In this document: one piece after another, positions 24,429 to 35,928 of the stretch
How positions within the stretch are numbered: the stretch's first letter is position 1
Layout: every line of letters begins with the position of its first letter
NCBI GenBank assembly: GCA_004210455.1
Contig: SEFA01000021.1
Span: 1-64,000, forward strand
DNA from: Rubrivivax sp.
GTDB lineage: Bacteria > Pseudomonadota > Gammaproteobacteria > Burkholderiales > Burkholderiaceae_C
Direction: 5' to 3'
DNA: 64,000 nt
Program-made: the position numbers and the translations under genes
The notes under the pieces: model-generated
The model's input: the letters and a program-made list of their open reading frames with translations, nothing else
What the model was told of the DNA's origin: nothing
Databases searched by the model: none

Positions 24429-24692
24429 TCAGGCGCCGGCGGTCTCCGGCGTCTTGATCAGGCCCTGCAACGCGTCGACGACGTCCTGCAGCGTGCGCAC
24501 GGCCTTGAAGGCCTCGGGCTGCAGCTTCTTGCCGACCATCGGCTTGAGTTTCACGATCAGGTCGACCGCGTCGATCGAGTCGATGTCGAGGTCCTCGTAC
24601 AGGCGAGCCTCGGGGGTGATGCGACCGGCTTCGATGTCGAAGGTCTCGATCAGGATGTCGCGCAGGCGCGCGAAGATGTCTTCATTCGTCAT
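24429..24692 (-). CDS. apeF: Acyl carrier protein, ApeF
   Basis: 87 aa, acidic four-helix ACP. Ser39 in LDIDSIDAVDLI is the phosphopantetheine site. One of two ACPs in the cluster; in studied systems ApeE and ApeF share starter loading and chain elongation. It should be activated by the PPTase encoded at 7374-8078. Confidence 0.9.
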   Translation of the reverse strand: MTNEDIFARLRDILIETFDIEAGRITPEARLYEDLDIDSIDAVDLIVKLKPMVGKKLQPEAFKAVRTLQDVVDALQGLIKTPETAGA

Positions 24693-24719
24693 GTCGTAAT
24701 TGCTCCCTGCGGGCCTGAC

Positions 24720-25001
24720 TCAGGCCGCGACCTTGCCGTGCGCCGCGACGAAGCGGGCCAGCGCGCGGATGCTGGCGAAATGCTGGCGCGTCTCTTCGGA
24801 ATCCGCGGCCATGCTCACGCCATATTTCTTCTGCAGGGCCAGACCCAGTTCCAGCGCATCGATCGAATCGAGGCCCAGGCCGGTCACGAAGAGCGCGTCC
24901 TCGGCGTCGATCTGCTCGGGTGTCAGGTCCTCCAGATTCAAGGCCTCGATCAGTAGCAGTTTGATGTCACGTTCCAGCGCCTGCATGGCTCCCTCGTTCA
25001 T
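24720..25001 (-). CDS. apeE: Acyl carrier protein, ApeE
   Basis: 93 aa. Ser46 in TGLGLDSIDALELGLAL is the attachment site for phosphopantetheine. The start at 25001 overlaps apeD by 35 bp; an ATG at 24986 (MQALERDIK) would overlap by 20 bp and remove five residues. Helix 1 is QALERDIKLLLIEALNL. Partner ACP of ApeF. Confidence 0.9.
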   Translation of the reverse strand: MNEGAMQALERDIKLLLIEALNLEDLTPEQIDAEDALFVTGLGLDSIDALELGLALQKKYGVSMAADSEETRQHFASIRALARFVAAHGKVAA

Positions 25002-25776
25002 TCGAAAAGTAATCGGTCAGATGGTCCGTCAGCCGCCTGGCCGCCAGCGCGGGTTCGCCGCCGCTGGCCGCCAGGAACGGCGCCACCGCAATGTCTTCAC
25101 CCACGCAGAGGTCGAAGTGCAGGCGCCGCGATGCCACCTGCCACCACGGCTGGCCCTTGGTCAGGCCCAGCGGGGTGCATCGGATGGTCACCGGTGTGAT
25201 GTCACGGACGGCGCGCGTCGCGATCTGGGCGGCGCCGCGCTGCATGCGCATCGGCTCGCCGGGCCGCGTTCGCGTACCTTCCGGGAAGATGATCAGATTG
25301 CCAGACGCCGCCATGCTGTCCATACAGGATTGCAGCAATTCCGACCCGTAATTGTTGCAGATGTAGGCTGTTGACCGCACGGGGCCCCTGGTGAAGGGAT
25401 TGCTCGCCAGCGTGGACTTCACCACGCAGTCAGCGTTTCGCACGAGGGCGATCAAGAACACCACGTCGATCAACGTCGGGTGGTTCGCCAGGATCAGCAG
25501 TCCGCCGCGATGCAGACGTTCGCGATGGCGGATGTCGAAGCTGATCAGCCCCAGCAACCGCATCCAGCCAATGAACACGCGGAATGTTCGATGGATGGAC
25601 CAGCGAGCCCAGGCGATGCGACGGTCGCGATCGCGCACGAGGAGGTCCAGCGCCGGGAACCAGAGCAGCCAGAGGATCAGTCCGCCGAGACCGAAGCTGG
25701 TGAAGGCGATCGCCGTCGCGAGCACGCGCCAGGCGCGGCCGACGGTGCGGTCGAGAAGATCGAGCAGGAGGCCCAT
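24967..25776 (-). CDS. apeD: 1-acyl-glycerol-3-phosphate acyltransferase-like protein, ApeD
   Basis: 269 aa. Hydrophobic N-terminus (LATAIAFTSFGLGGLILWLLWFP, two helices) and the PlsC domain with His99 in ANHPTLID (H-x4-D), and IIFPEGTRT further on. Membrane acyltransferase that could place the polyenoyl chain on a glycerol-type anchor. Begins 9 bp after apeC. Confidence 0.85.
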   Translation of the reverse strand: MGLLLDLLDRTVGRAWRVLATAIAFTSFGLGGLILWLLWFPALDLLVRDRDRRIAWARWSIHRTFRVFIGWMRLLGLISFDIRHRERLHRGGLLILANHPTLIDVVFLIALVRNADCVVKSTLASNPFTRGPVRSTAYICNNYGSELLQSCMDSMAASGNLIIFPEGTRTRPGEPMRMQRGAAQIATRAVRDITPVTIRCTPLGLTKGQPWWQVASRRLHFDLCVGEDIAVAPFLAASGGEPALAARRLTDHLTDYFSNERGSHAGAGT

Positions 25777-25785
25777 GGCATCGGC

Positions 25786-26607
25786 TCAGCGCACGTCCGC
25801 GGAACGGGCGGGATGGCGCGACCAGCGCCAGCCGCCGGGCTGGCCGGCGATCAACCGGTCCAGCGAAACGGACGCCACGGTGCCGCCAGGCGCATCCGCC
25901 GCGGCGAGCAGCGCGAGCACCGGCAGGCTGCCACTCAGCCACGGCGACGATGGCGCTTCGGGTGTCAGCGCGTCTGCGGTCATCGGCTCGAGCGCAAAGG
26001 ACGTGGCCCCGTCCTCGGCCGGCGCCAGCACGCAGGCCCACGACATCAGCGCGGGATCGGCGGTGGAAGGCTCGATCTGGCCGAGCGCCGCGTAGGCGTC
26101 GGGCAGCGGCGCATCGACATGCGCGACCAGGACCTGAGCGGCACCGTCGGCCAGCATTCCGAGGGCTTCGCAGAAGGCTGCTTCCGCGCTGTGTTCGCCG
26201 CCGGCGACGGCGAGGTAGTTCTGTCTGTCCTGGCGCGCCATTGAATACAGCGCGCCCGACGCGTTGTGCACCGACAGGCTGAAGTGGGTGGGAGACAGCG
26301 GCTCGCCGCCGGCCAGTTGCTGCAGCAGCGTGAGCGAGCGGGCGATCTCACCCCAGCGCGAGGCGAAGATCACGGGCATCGTGCCGGCGCCCTCTTCCGG
26401 CGTGCCTTGCGCCCACCAGGCGGCCTGCAGCGCCGCGCGGCCCAGCGGATCGATGCGTCGGCGCATCATCGCCGGCACTTCGGCGAGCGGCGGCTGGCCC
26501 TCGGCCGCGATAGGCGCGGGCGAGGCAAGCCAGGCGCGCCAGCTGTCCCGGGAATCGAGACCCGGGGCCCAGGCGGCCCAACGAACGACGCGGAAGCGGT
26601 GAGTCAT
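25786..26607 (-). CDS. apeC: Chain-length-factor-like ketosynthase partner, ApeC
   Basis: 273 aa. Short ketosynthase-like fold of the type paired with ApeO: FRVVRWAAWAPGLDSRDSW at the N-terminus, MMRRRIDPLGRAALQAAWWA, VIFASRWGEI and HFSLSVHNASGALYSMA. The usual active-site Cys and His residues are absent, as expected for a chain length factor. First gene of the cluster. There is no free ribosome site: the only purine-rich stretch (GAGGCGGG) lies in the 3' arm of the hairpin at 26618-26643, and the ATG starts 10 nt after that hairpin. Confidence 0.8.
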   Translation of the reverse strand: MTHRFRVVRWAAWAPGLDSRDSWRAWLASPAPIAAEGQPPLAEVPAMMRRRIDPLGRAALQAAWWAQGTPEEGAGTMPVIFASRWGEIARSLTLLQQLAGGEPLSPTHFSLSVHNASGALYSMARQDRQNYLAVAGGEHSAEAAFCEALGMLADGAAQVLVAHVDAPLPDAYAALGQIEPSTADPALMSWACVLAPAEDGATSFALEPMTADALTPEAPSSPWLSGSLPVLALLAAADAPGGTVASVSLDRLIAGQPGGWRWSRHPARSADVR

Positions 26608-26608
26608 G

Positions 26609-26643
26609 ATGAAGAAAGCCCGCCTCGATGGTGCGAGGCGGGC
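26609..26643 (-). terminator. Rho-independent terminator of the atp operon, abutting apeC
   Basis: Perfect 10-bp stem: GCCCGCCTCG at 26618-26627 pairs with CGAGGCGGGC at 26634-26643. The loop has 6 nt, and on the minus strand TTTCTTC follows. It begins 36 bp after the atpC stop and ends 10 nt before the apeC ATG. It therefore separates the ATP synthase operon from the APE operon, and it also occupies the apeC leader. Confidence 0.85.
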
Positions 26644-26679
26644 CGCTCGGCGGGGTGGCCGGAGAGGGTCGGCGTGGGT

Positions 26680-27096
26680 TCAGCGCTTGGCGCGGAACTT
26701 CCGCAGGGCCGCGATCTGCGCGGCCATCGCGGCGAATTCGCTTTGCGCCTTGGCGAAGTCGATGTCGCTCTTGGCGTTCTTCATCGCTTCCTCGGCGGCC
26801 TGCTTCGCGGCCTGGGCTCGGGCCTCGTCGAGGTCCTTGCCGCGGATCGCGGTGTCGGCCAGCACGGTCACGACGCCCGGCTGCACTTCCAGCAGACCGC
26901 CGGCGACGAAGACGAATTCCTCGTTGCCGTCAGGACGCTGGATGCGCACCGCGCCCGGCTTGATGCGGGTGATCAGCGGGGTGTGCTTGGGCAGGATGCC
27001 CAGCTCGCCGCCTTCGCCCGGCAGCGCCACGAATTTCGCCTCGCCCGAGAAGATCTGCTCTTCCGCCGAGACCACGTTCACGTGGAGGGTTGCCAT
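26680..27096 (-). CDS. atpC: ATP synthase epsilon subunit
   Basis: 138 aa. N-terminal beta-sandwich [40 protein letters not shown] and IKPGAVRIQ, then a C-terminal helical hairpin with [17 protein letters not shown]. Central stalk subunit of F1; the C-terminal helices can inhibit ATP hydrolysis. Last gene of the atp operon, 153 bp after atpD, which is longer than the other intra-operon gaps. Confidence 0.96.
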   Translation of the reverse strand: MATLHVNVVSAEEQIFSGEAKFVALPGEGGELGILPKHTPLITRIKPGAVRIQRPDGNEEFVFVAGGLLEVQPGVVTVLADTAIRGKDLDEARAQAAKQAAEEAMKNAKSDIDFAKAQSEFAAMAAQIAALRKFRAKR

Positions 27097-27115
27097 TGCG
27101 TTTCCTTAGGTTGGC

Positions 27116-27211
27116 CCGCGGCAGGCCTCGGCCACCGCGGGAAGAAGGTCCAGTGAGCGAGCAGACGGTGGGCTGGCCAGGCGTCGCGCGGAGCCGGACT
27201 TCCTGTCCGGC
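27116..27211 (-). other. Two hairpins in the atpD-atpC intergenic region
   Basis: CCCGCGG at 27116-27122 pairs with CCGCGGG at 27137-27143 (7 bp, 14-nt loop). GCCGGAC at 27193-27199 pairs with GTCCGGC at 27205-27211 (7 bp, 5-nt loop). No T-tract follows either. They may tune atpC expression or stabilise processed mRNA ends; subunit stoichiometry control in atp operons makes this plausible but unproven. Confidence 0.5.
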
Positions 27212-27249
27212 GAGCACGGCAACGACGCCAGCGCGCCGTCTGCGAAGTC

Positions 27250-28674
<1,425 letters not shown>

Positions 28675-28710
28675 TCAATTCAAATCTGTTGCCTGCGATC
28701 GATCGCGAGA

Positions 28711-29586
28711 TCAACCGCTGATGGCGGCGGCGCCGCTGACGATTTCCGACAGTTCCTTCGTGATCGCGGCCTGGCGGGTCTTGTTGTAGACCAGCTTCAG
28801 CTCGCCGATCAGCGTTCCGGCGTTGTCGGTCGCGGCCTTCATGGCCACCATGCGCGCCGATTGCTCGGACGCCATGTTCTCGGCCACGGCCTGATAGACC
28901 AGGGCTTCGGTGTAGCGCACCAGCAGCTCGTTGATCACGGTCGGGGCGTCGGGTTCGTACAGGTAGTCCCATGCGTGACCCGCGGCATCCGTCTCCAGCG
29001 ACTCGGCCGTCAGCGGCAGCAACTGCTGCACCACCGGCTCCTGCTTCATCGTGTTGACGAAGCGGGTGTAGCAGAGATAGACCGCCGACAGCTTGCCGTC
29101 CGCATACGCGTCCAGCAGCGTCTTGACCGGGCCGACCAGCTTCTCGAGCTGAGGACTGTCGCCGAGCTGCGTCGCATGCGCGACGACCTTGGCGCCGATC
29201 CGGTTCATGAAACCGAGACCCTTGTTGCCGATCGCCACCACTTCGGACTTCTGACCCGCCGACTCAACTTCCTTGAGCTTGCCGGTCGCCGCGCGAAGCA
29301 GGTTGGTGTTCAAGCCACCGCACAGACCCTTGTCCGTCGTCACCACGACGAAGCCCACCGACTTGGCCTCCGGGTTCGCCACCATGAACGGGTGACGGTA
29401 CTCGGGGTTGGCCTTCGACAGATTGGCGGCGATGTTGCCGACCTTCTCCGCGTAAGGACGGGCCGCGCGCATCCGATCCTGCGCCTTGCGCATCTTCGAA
29501 GCGGCGACCATCTCCATGGCCTTGGTGATCTTCTTGGTGTTTTCGACCGACTTGATCTTGCCGCGAATTTCCTTGCCTGCTGCCAT
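28711..29586 (-). CDS. atpG: ATP synthase gamma subunit
   Basis: 291 aa. N-terminal coiled-coil helix [20 protein letters not shown] and [16 protein letters not shown], and a C-terminal helix with [15 protein letters not shown] and [19 protein letters not shown]. Rotor stalk of F1. Contains [17 protein letters not shown], the family signature. Confidence 0.97.
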   Translation of the reverse strand: MAAGKEIRGKIKSVENTKKITKAMEMVAASKMRKAQDRMRAARPYAEKVGNIAANLSKANPEYRHPFMVANPEAKSVGFVVVTTDKGLCGGLNTNLLRAATGKLKEVESAGQKSEVVAIGNKGLGFMNRIGAKVVAHATQLGDSPQLEKLVGPVKTLLDAYADGKLSAVYLCYTRFVNTMKQEPVVQQLLPLTAESLETDAAGHAWDYLYEPDAPTVINELLVRYTEALVYQAVAENMASEQSARMVAMKAATDNAGTLIGELKLVYNKTRQAAITKELSEIVSGAAAISG

Positions 29587-29644
29587 GATTTCTCCTGTGA
29601 GGGCCGGGTCTTGCCTGACTTCAACGAGACCCGGTCATGGTTGC

Positions 29645-31198
<1,554 letters not shown>

Positions 31199-31289
31199 TG
31201 CTTGCTCCCAGCGGCATCCCGCCGAAGCGGGACACCAGGGTGAATCGGGGGGATCTCAGGCAGTCGGGCCGAAGCCTGAAGCCGAGGCT

Positions 31290-31823
31290 TCAGGCAGTGA
31301 GCGCCACTTTCATGCGTTCCAGACGGGCCTTCACCGAGGTGTCCAGCACCTCGTCGCCGACCACCACACGGATACCGCCGATCAGGCCAGGCTCCAGCTC
31401 AACCTGCGCTTGCAGCTTGCGGCCGAAACGCTTCTCCAGCGACGCGACCACGTCGGCCAACTGGGCCGGCTCGATCGGGAAGGCGCTGAAGATGTGCGCA
31501 TCGGACACGCCGGAAGCGGCGTTGGCCAGTTCGTGGAACTGCTGGACCATCGCCGGCAGCGCCGACAGGCGGCCGTTGGCGATCACCTCGCGCAGGAAGT
31601 TCTGAACGCCGGGCAGCAGCGACTGCTGGCTCGCCGCGGACACCACCTGGAACACCTGCTCGGTGCTCACCTTGGGGTCCTCGGAGAACTGGCGCAGTTG
31701 GCTGTCGCCGGCGACGAGCGCCAGCGCGGCGAGCTGCTCGTTCCAGGTCTTGAGGTCCTGGGAGGACGCGACCTGGAACAGCGCTTCGGCGTAGGGACGG
31801 GCAATGGTTGCGAGTTCAGCCAT
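31290..31823 (-). CDS. atpH: ATP synthase delta subunit
   Basis: 177 aa. N-terminal helical bundle [19 protein letters not shown] and C-terminal strand region [21 protein letters not shown], ending [15 protein letters not shown]. Connects the peripheral stalk to F1. Lies 2 bp after atpF. Confidence 0.96.
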   Translation of the reverse strand: MAELATIARPYAEALFQVASSQDLKTWNEQLAALALVAGDSQLRQFSEDPKVSTEQVFQVVSAASQQSLLPGVQNFLREVIANGRLSALPAMVQQFHELANAASGVSDAHIFSAFPIEPAQLADVVASLEKRFGRKLQAQVELEPGLIGGIRVVVGDEVLDTSVKARLERMKVALTA

Positions 31824-31825
31824 GA

Positions 31826-32296
31826 TTACAGCTCCGTCTTGAGACGGTTCAGCAATTCGGCGTGCACGCCGGCGTTGACCTCGCGCTGCAGGATCTGCTC
31901 GGCGCCCTTGACGGCCAGCGCGGCGACCTGCTCGCGCAGGGCCTCGCGGGCACGCACCGACTGCTGCTCGGCTTCCGCCTTGGCAGCGGCGATGATCTTG
32001 GCGCCTTCGTCGTCCGCGCGCTTCTTCGCTTCGTCCACGATCGCGGCGCCGCGCTTTTCAGCGTCGGACAGCAGCTTGGTGGTTTCGTTGCGGGTCTGCG
32101 CCAGTTGCTCGTCGACCTTCTTGTTGGCGTTGGCCAGTTCGGCCTTGGCCTGGTCTGCGGCGGTGAGGCCGGCGCGGATCTTGTCCGCGCGCTCGTCCAG
32201 AGCCTTCACGATCGGTGGCCAGATGAACTTCATCGTGACGAACACGAGAAGTGCAAACGGGATCCACTGGATGAAGAGGCTAGCGTTGATATTCAC
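31826..32296 (-). CDS. atpF: ATP synthase subunit b
   Basis: 156 aa. One N-terminal membrane helix ([21 protein letters not shown]), then a long charged amphipathic helix that dimerises as the peripheral stalk. Ends [18 protein letters not shown]. Normal length. Confidence 0.96.
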   Translation of the reverse strand: MNINASLFIQWIPFALLVFVTMKFIWPPIVKALDERADKIRAGLTAADQAKAELANANKKVDEQLAQTRNETTKLLSDAEKRGAAIVDEAKKRADDEGAKIIAAAKAEAEQQSVRAREALREQVAALAVKGAEQILQREVNAGVHAELLNRLKTEL

Positions 32297-32334
32297 GGCA
32301 CGATCCTTTCAGACGTGAAAGGGTTCGGGCTCGA

Positions 32335-32622
<288 letters not shown>

Positions 32623-32694
32623 TTAGATAAAGGTGAAAGGGAAAAGGAATCGAGGAATCGAGAAATCGCGAGAGATCGCGGCTGTCCGTCCGGA

Positions 32695-33564
32695 TCAGTG
32701 CGCGTCGTGCGCCTGGCCCAGGTAGATCAGCGTCAGCATCATGAAGATGAAGGCCTGCAGCGTGATCACAAGGATGTGGAACAGCGTCCACACCGTGCCC
32801 GCCAGGACATGGCCGATGGCCAGGCCGATGCCGGTTCCGGTGAGGGCCCAGCCGCCGCCCATCAGGGCGATCAGCATGAACACGAGTTCGCCGGCGAACA
32901 TGTTGCCGAACAGTCGCATGCCATGAGACACCGTCTTGGCGATGAACTCGATGACCTGCATGGCGAAGTTGAACGGCCACAGCACCGGATGGGCACCGAA
33001 CGGCGCGGAGATCAGTTCATGGCCCCAGCCGCCGAGGCCCTTGATCTTCACGCTGTAGAAGAACACCAGCACCAGCACGAAGGTGGACATGCTGAGCGTG
33101 GTCGACAGGTCGGCGGTCGGCACGACGCGCTGATAGGCGTGGTGCGGATCGTGGGCGACATAGTTGGTGAACAGCGTCGGCAGCCAGTCCACCGGCAGCA
33201 TGTCCATGAAGTTCATGAAGAAGATCCACACGAACACGGTCAGGGCGACCGGGCCGATGACCTTGCGGCTCTTCTCGTTGTGGATGACCGCCTTGGCCTG
33301 GTTGTCGACCATTTCGACCAGGATCTCGATGGCGGCCTGGAAGCGGCCCGGCACGCCGGCATGCGCCTTGCGTGCGACACGCCAGAGGAGGAACACGGCC
33401 AGCAGGCCGAGCACCGTCGAATAGATGAGCGAATCGAAGTTGAAGACGCTGAAGTCGACGATGCCCGTCTGCTTCACATCTTCGAAGGCGAAATTCTTCT
33501 GCCAATGCTGCAAATGGTGGGTGATGTATTCACCCGAAGTCGGCGCGTGCCCTTCTGCTGCCAT
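32695..33564 (-). CDS. atpB: ATP synthase subunit a
   Basis: 289 aa. The essential Arg of the half-channel lies in SHGMRLFGNMFAGELVFML. Other family segments are FVWIFFMNFMDMLPVDWLP and a C-terminal FHILVITLQAFIFMMLTLIY. The proton path partner of the c-ring. 90 bp upstream of atpE. Confidence 0.97.
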   Translation of the reverse strand: MAAEGHAPTSGEYITHHLQHWQKNFAFEDVKQTGIVDFSVFNFDSLIYSTVLGLLAVFLLWRVARKAHAGVPGRFQAAIEILVEMVDNQAKAVIHNEKSRKVIGPVALTVFVWIFFMNFMDMLPVDWLPTLFTNYVAHDPHHAYQRVVPTADLSTTLSMSTFVLVLVFFYSVKIKGLGGWGHELISAPFGAHPVLWPFNFAMQVIEFIAKTVSHGMRLFGNMFAGELVFMLIALMGGGWALTGTGIGLAIGHVLAGTVWTLFHILVITLQAFIFMMLTLIYLGQAHDAH

Positions 33565-33580
33565 GGTGGTGTTTCCGTCT

Positions 33581-34135
33581 CTATTTTCTGATTCGACCCC
33601 GCCGAAGCAGGGCCAGCCAATTTGCCTTCAGGGTCACGACGAGGGTCGAGAGCAATGCCGCCCAACTCAACGATGCGAAACCCGCGACGACCGCCACCAG
33701 GATGGCGACCGCCAGAATGATCTTCACCAGCTCCCAGACCGCGAACGTGAGCATCGGCGTGCCCGCGTCCCTGGCTGATTGCCGCGTCATGCCCCACGCC
33801 ATCAGGGCGTTCGGCACGACGACCGAGACGGCACCGAACAGCGCCGACCAGGTTTTGTCGGCCTGCAGGGACAGCAGTCCCCACAGCGCGACCATGACCG
33901 CCCCCGCCGCGGCCTGCCAGGCCAACAAGGACCAGACGGACATCACCGGGAGCCGGGCCCGCAAGTCCTGCGCTTCTTCTCGCGTCAGGGGCTTGAAAGC
34001 CGGTTCGGCAGCCGCATCTCCTTCCATTCCATCGTCCCAGGGATCCTGGCTGGCGGTGCCGCGGTCGTTCGTCGGAACGGGCCGGGGCGGCTCTGCGGGC
34101 GACGCAACCGGTGCGTGCGCTGGATCGGGATTCAC
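33581..34135 (-). CDS. atpI: ATP synthase protein I (assembly factor)
   Basis: 184 aa if started at the GTG at 34135. Four membrane helices (VMSVWSLLAWQAAAGAVMVAL, WSALFGAVSVVVPNALMAWG, TFAVWELVKIILAVAILVAV, SWAALLSTLVVTLKANWLAL) preceded by FKPLTREEAQDLRARLP, a typical AtpI start region. The frame is open up to an ATG at 34219, but that ATG lies upstream of the TATAAT promoter element, so the transcript cannot include it. An ATG at 34027 is an alternative. 16 bp before atpB. AtpI helps c-ring assembly and Mg uptake. Confidence 0.85.
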   Translation of the reverse strand: MNPDPAHAPVASPAEPPRPVPTNDRGTASQDPWDDGMEGDAAAEPAFKPLTREEAQDLRARLPVMSVWSLLAWQAAAGAVMVALWGLLSLQADKTWSALFGAVSVVVPNALMAWGMTRQSARDAGTPMLTFAVWELVKIILAVAILVAVVAGFASLSWAALLSTLVVTLKANWLALLRRGRIRK

Positions 34136-34166
34136 GGCGTCAGGGGGCGAGCTGCAAAACCACGGG

Positions 34167-34172
34167 ATTATA
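34167..34172 (-). promoter_or_regulatory. Probable atp operon promoter (-10 element)
   Basis: Perfect TATAAT on the minus strand in an otherwise GC-rich region, about 32 bp before the GTG start chosen for atpI. The best upstream partner is TTAAGG at 20-bp spacing, which is not ideal, so the -35 is uncertain. Predicted transcription start is near 34160. Confidence 0.6.
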
Positions 34173-34254
34173 GGGGTTCTGGCCTTACAGACCCTTAACA
34201 GGCCGTCGCGCTGGCCCATCCCCGCCGACTTGACAGTCTGTGCGATCCACGCCT

Positions 34255-34272
34255 AGGGCTCTCCCGAGCCCT
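34255..34272 (-). terminator. Short perfect hairpin after the SMP-30 gene
   Basis: AGGGCTC-TCCC-GAGCCCT, 7-bp stem and 4-nt loop, about 100 bp after the stop of the lactonase gene and upstream of the atp promoter. There is no T-tract. It may end the lactonase transcript before it enters the atp operon. Confidence 0.4.
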
Positions 34273-34370
34273 GTTCATCGGCTTTCGCATCACTTCCAGC
34301 ACATGCCCGCGCGCGGTGTGCGCGCAACACCTGGCCCCACCCGTCGCCGGGAATGTCCGCGGGAATGCCC

Positions 34371-35315
34371 TCAGTCTTCCCAGTGAGCGAACTGAACCGG
34401 TAGCCCCGCCACGGCCACGCGCATCTTCAGCACACAGCCCGCCCAGGGCTGGGCGGCGAGTTCGGCCTCGCTGCGCTTTTCCCGTGCGGTGGTGACGAAA
34501 AGGGTGCGCATGTCCGCACCACCGAAGGTCGGCATGGTCGCGCATCGCACAGGCAGTTCGACGCGCTGCAGCACTTCGCCCGACGGCGACAGCCGCAACA
34601 GCTGCTGCCCTTCCATCATGGCGATCCAGTAGGCGCCTTCGACGTCGACCGCCGCGCCGTCCGGCCGGCCGCCGTAGCTTTCCAACGACTGTTCCGGCGC
34701 GCGCTTCTCGAAGCTGGCGAAAACTTCGCGTGGTCCGACGGTGCCGGTTTCGACATCGAAACTCAACCGGTAAATCTCATGGGCCTTGGTGTCGGCCCAA
34801 TACATCGTGCGGCCGTCCGGGCTCCAGGCCAGGCCATTGGACACGGTGATGCCGTCCTGGACCTGCTCGAACGCGCCGTTGCGCAGGCAGTAGAGCGCCG
34901 ATTCCGGCTGACGCGCGTCGTCGATCGTGCCCACCCACAGCCGGCCCTTCGCGTCGGCCTTGCCGTCATTGAACCGGCGCTTGGCGGCGTCATAGGGTGG
35001 GTCGAGCAGCTTGTCGTACGCGCCGGTCGCCGGATCGAAGCGCCACAGGCCGTTGCGCTGCGGGATCAGCAGATTCCCGTCGGGCAGCGGCACGACGCAG
35101 CCCGGCTCGTCGTTGAGGGGCCAGCGGGTCGGCGTGTCCGCCCCGTTGTCGAGCCGGAACAACGCCTTGCCCGGGATGTCGACGTAATAGAGGCATTGCT
35201 CCAAAGGGTGCCAGAACGGCGACTCCCCGAGCAAGGCCGGCGTCAGCGACGCGGGCTCGAGGCGGTAGAGGTCGTCCGAGGACGTCGTCGAAGCGGCATG
35301 GGGCTGTGAGCTCAT
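34371..35315 (-). CDS. SMP-30/gluconolactonase/regucalcin family hydrolase
   Basis: 314 aa six-bladed propeller. Metal ligands expected: Glu in LLGESPFWH near the N-terminus, Asn in ISNGLAWSPDG-type segment (TVSNGLAWSPDGRTMYWADT) and Asp in YGGRPDGAAVDVEGAYWIAM. Also RFNDGKADAKGRLWVGT, the characteristic N-D-G-K block. Predicted to open a sugar lactone such as glucono- or xylonolactone. No sugar dehydrogenase or transporter gene is adjacent, so the substrate is open. Confidence 0.86.
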   Translation of the reverse strand: MSSQPHAASTTSSDDLYRLEPASLTPALLGESPFWHPLEQCLYYVDIPGKALFRLDNGADTPTRWPLNDEPGCVVPLPDGNLLIPQRNGLWRFDPATGAYDKLLDPPYDAAKRRFNDGKADAKGRLWVGTIDDARQPESALYCLRNGAFEQVQDGITVSNGLAWSPDGRTMYWADTKAHEIYRLSFDVETGTVGPREVFASFEKRAPEQSLESYGGRPDGAAVDVEGAYWIAMMEGQQLLRLSPSGEVLQRVELPVRCATMPTFGGADMRTLFVTTAREKRSEAELAAQPWAGCVLKMRVAVAGLPVQFAHWED

Positions 35316-35377
35316 GCCCCGATGCTATGCCGGTAACCCGACGAAACCCGACTGAATCTGACGGCACCCGAAACCTT

Positions 35378-35869
35378 TCAGTCCAGGTCGACCTTCAGGT
35401 AATGCGCGCCGGCGATCGGATTGAAGTAGTACGGCGGGATCTCCTCGAAACCCAGGCTCTCATACAGATCGCGCGCGGCTTCCATGTCGTCCAGCGTGTC
35501 CAGCAGCATGCTGGAATAGCCGGCGGTGATGGCGCGATCGATCAGGGCCTGCGCCATCGTGCGGCCCAGGCCGAAACGGCGGAACGCGGGGCGGATGAAC
35601 AGGCGTTTCATCTCGCAGGCGTTGGCGTAGTCGGAATCGGTCATCGGCCGGAATCCGCCGCAGCCGGCGATCTGGCCGTCGACCAGCGCCAGCAGCAGCG
35701 TGCCCTGCGGTGCGTCGTATTCGCCAGGCAGCGCGGCAAGTTCCTGGTCGAAGTTCTGGAAATCCAGGTCGATGGCCAGGCTCTGCGCGTATTCGCGCAT
35801 GATCACGCGCGCTTCGTCCCACAACGTGGGCGAATCGGGGCAGATCAGTCGTATCTCAGGGGTGTCCAC
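35378..35869 (-). CDS. GNAT family N-acetyltransferase
   Basis: 163 aa from a GTG at 35869 (VDTPEIRLICPDSP). An ATG at 35932 would add 21 residues but lies upstream of the predicted promoter. GNAT motif A is RLFIRPAFRRFGLGRTMAQALID with acetyl-CoA-binding R-R-x-G-L-G, then LLDTLDDMEAARDLYESLGFEEI (motif B). The N-terminal REYAQSLAIDLDFQNFDQEL block marks the subfamily; the acceptor is unknown. Confidence 0.8.
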   Translation of the reverse strand: MDTPEIRLICPDSPTLWDEARVIMREYAQSLAIDLDFQNFDQELAALPGEYDAPQGTLLLALVDGQIAGCGGFRPMTDSDYANACEMKRLFIRPAFRRFGLGRTMAQALIDRAITAGYSSMLLDTLDDMEAARDLYESLGFEEIPPYYFNPIAGAHYLKVDLD

Positions 35870-35877
35870 AGCGGGCG

Positions 35878-35905
35878 AGTGTAGCGAGACGGTTCCGCCG
35901 ATCAA
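35878..35905 (-). promoter_or_regulatory. Predicted promoter for the GNAT gene
   Basis: On the minus strand TTGATC (35900-35905), 16-bp spacer, TACACT (35878-35883). The transcription start would fall about at the GTG at 35869, meaning a leaderless message. Confidence 0.5.
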
Positions 35906-35928
35906 GCGCGGCGACCCGGAAACGATCG

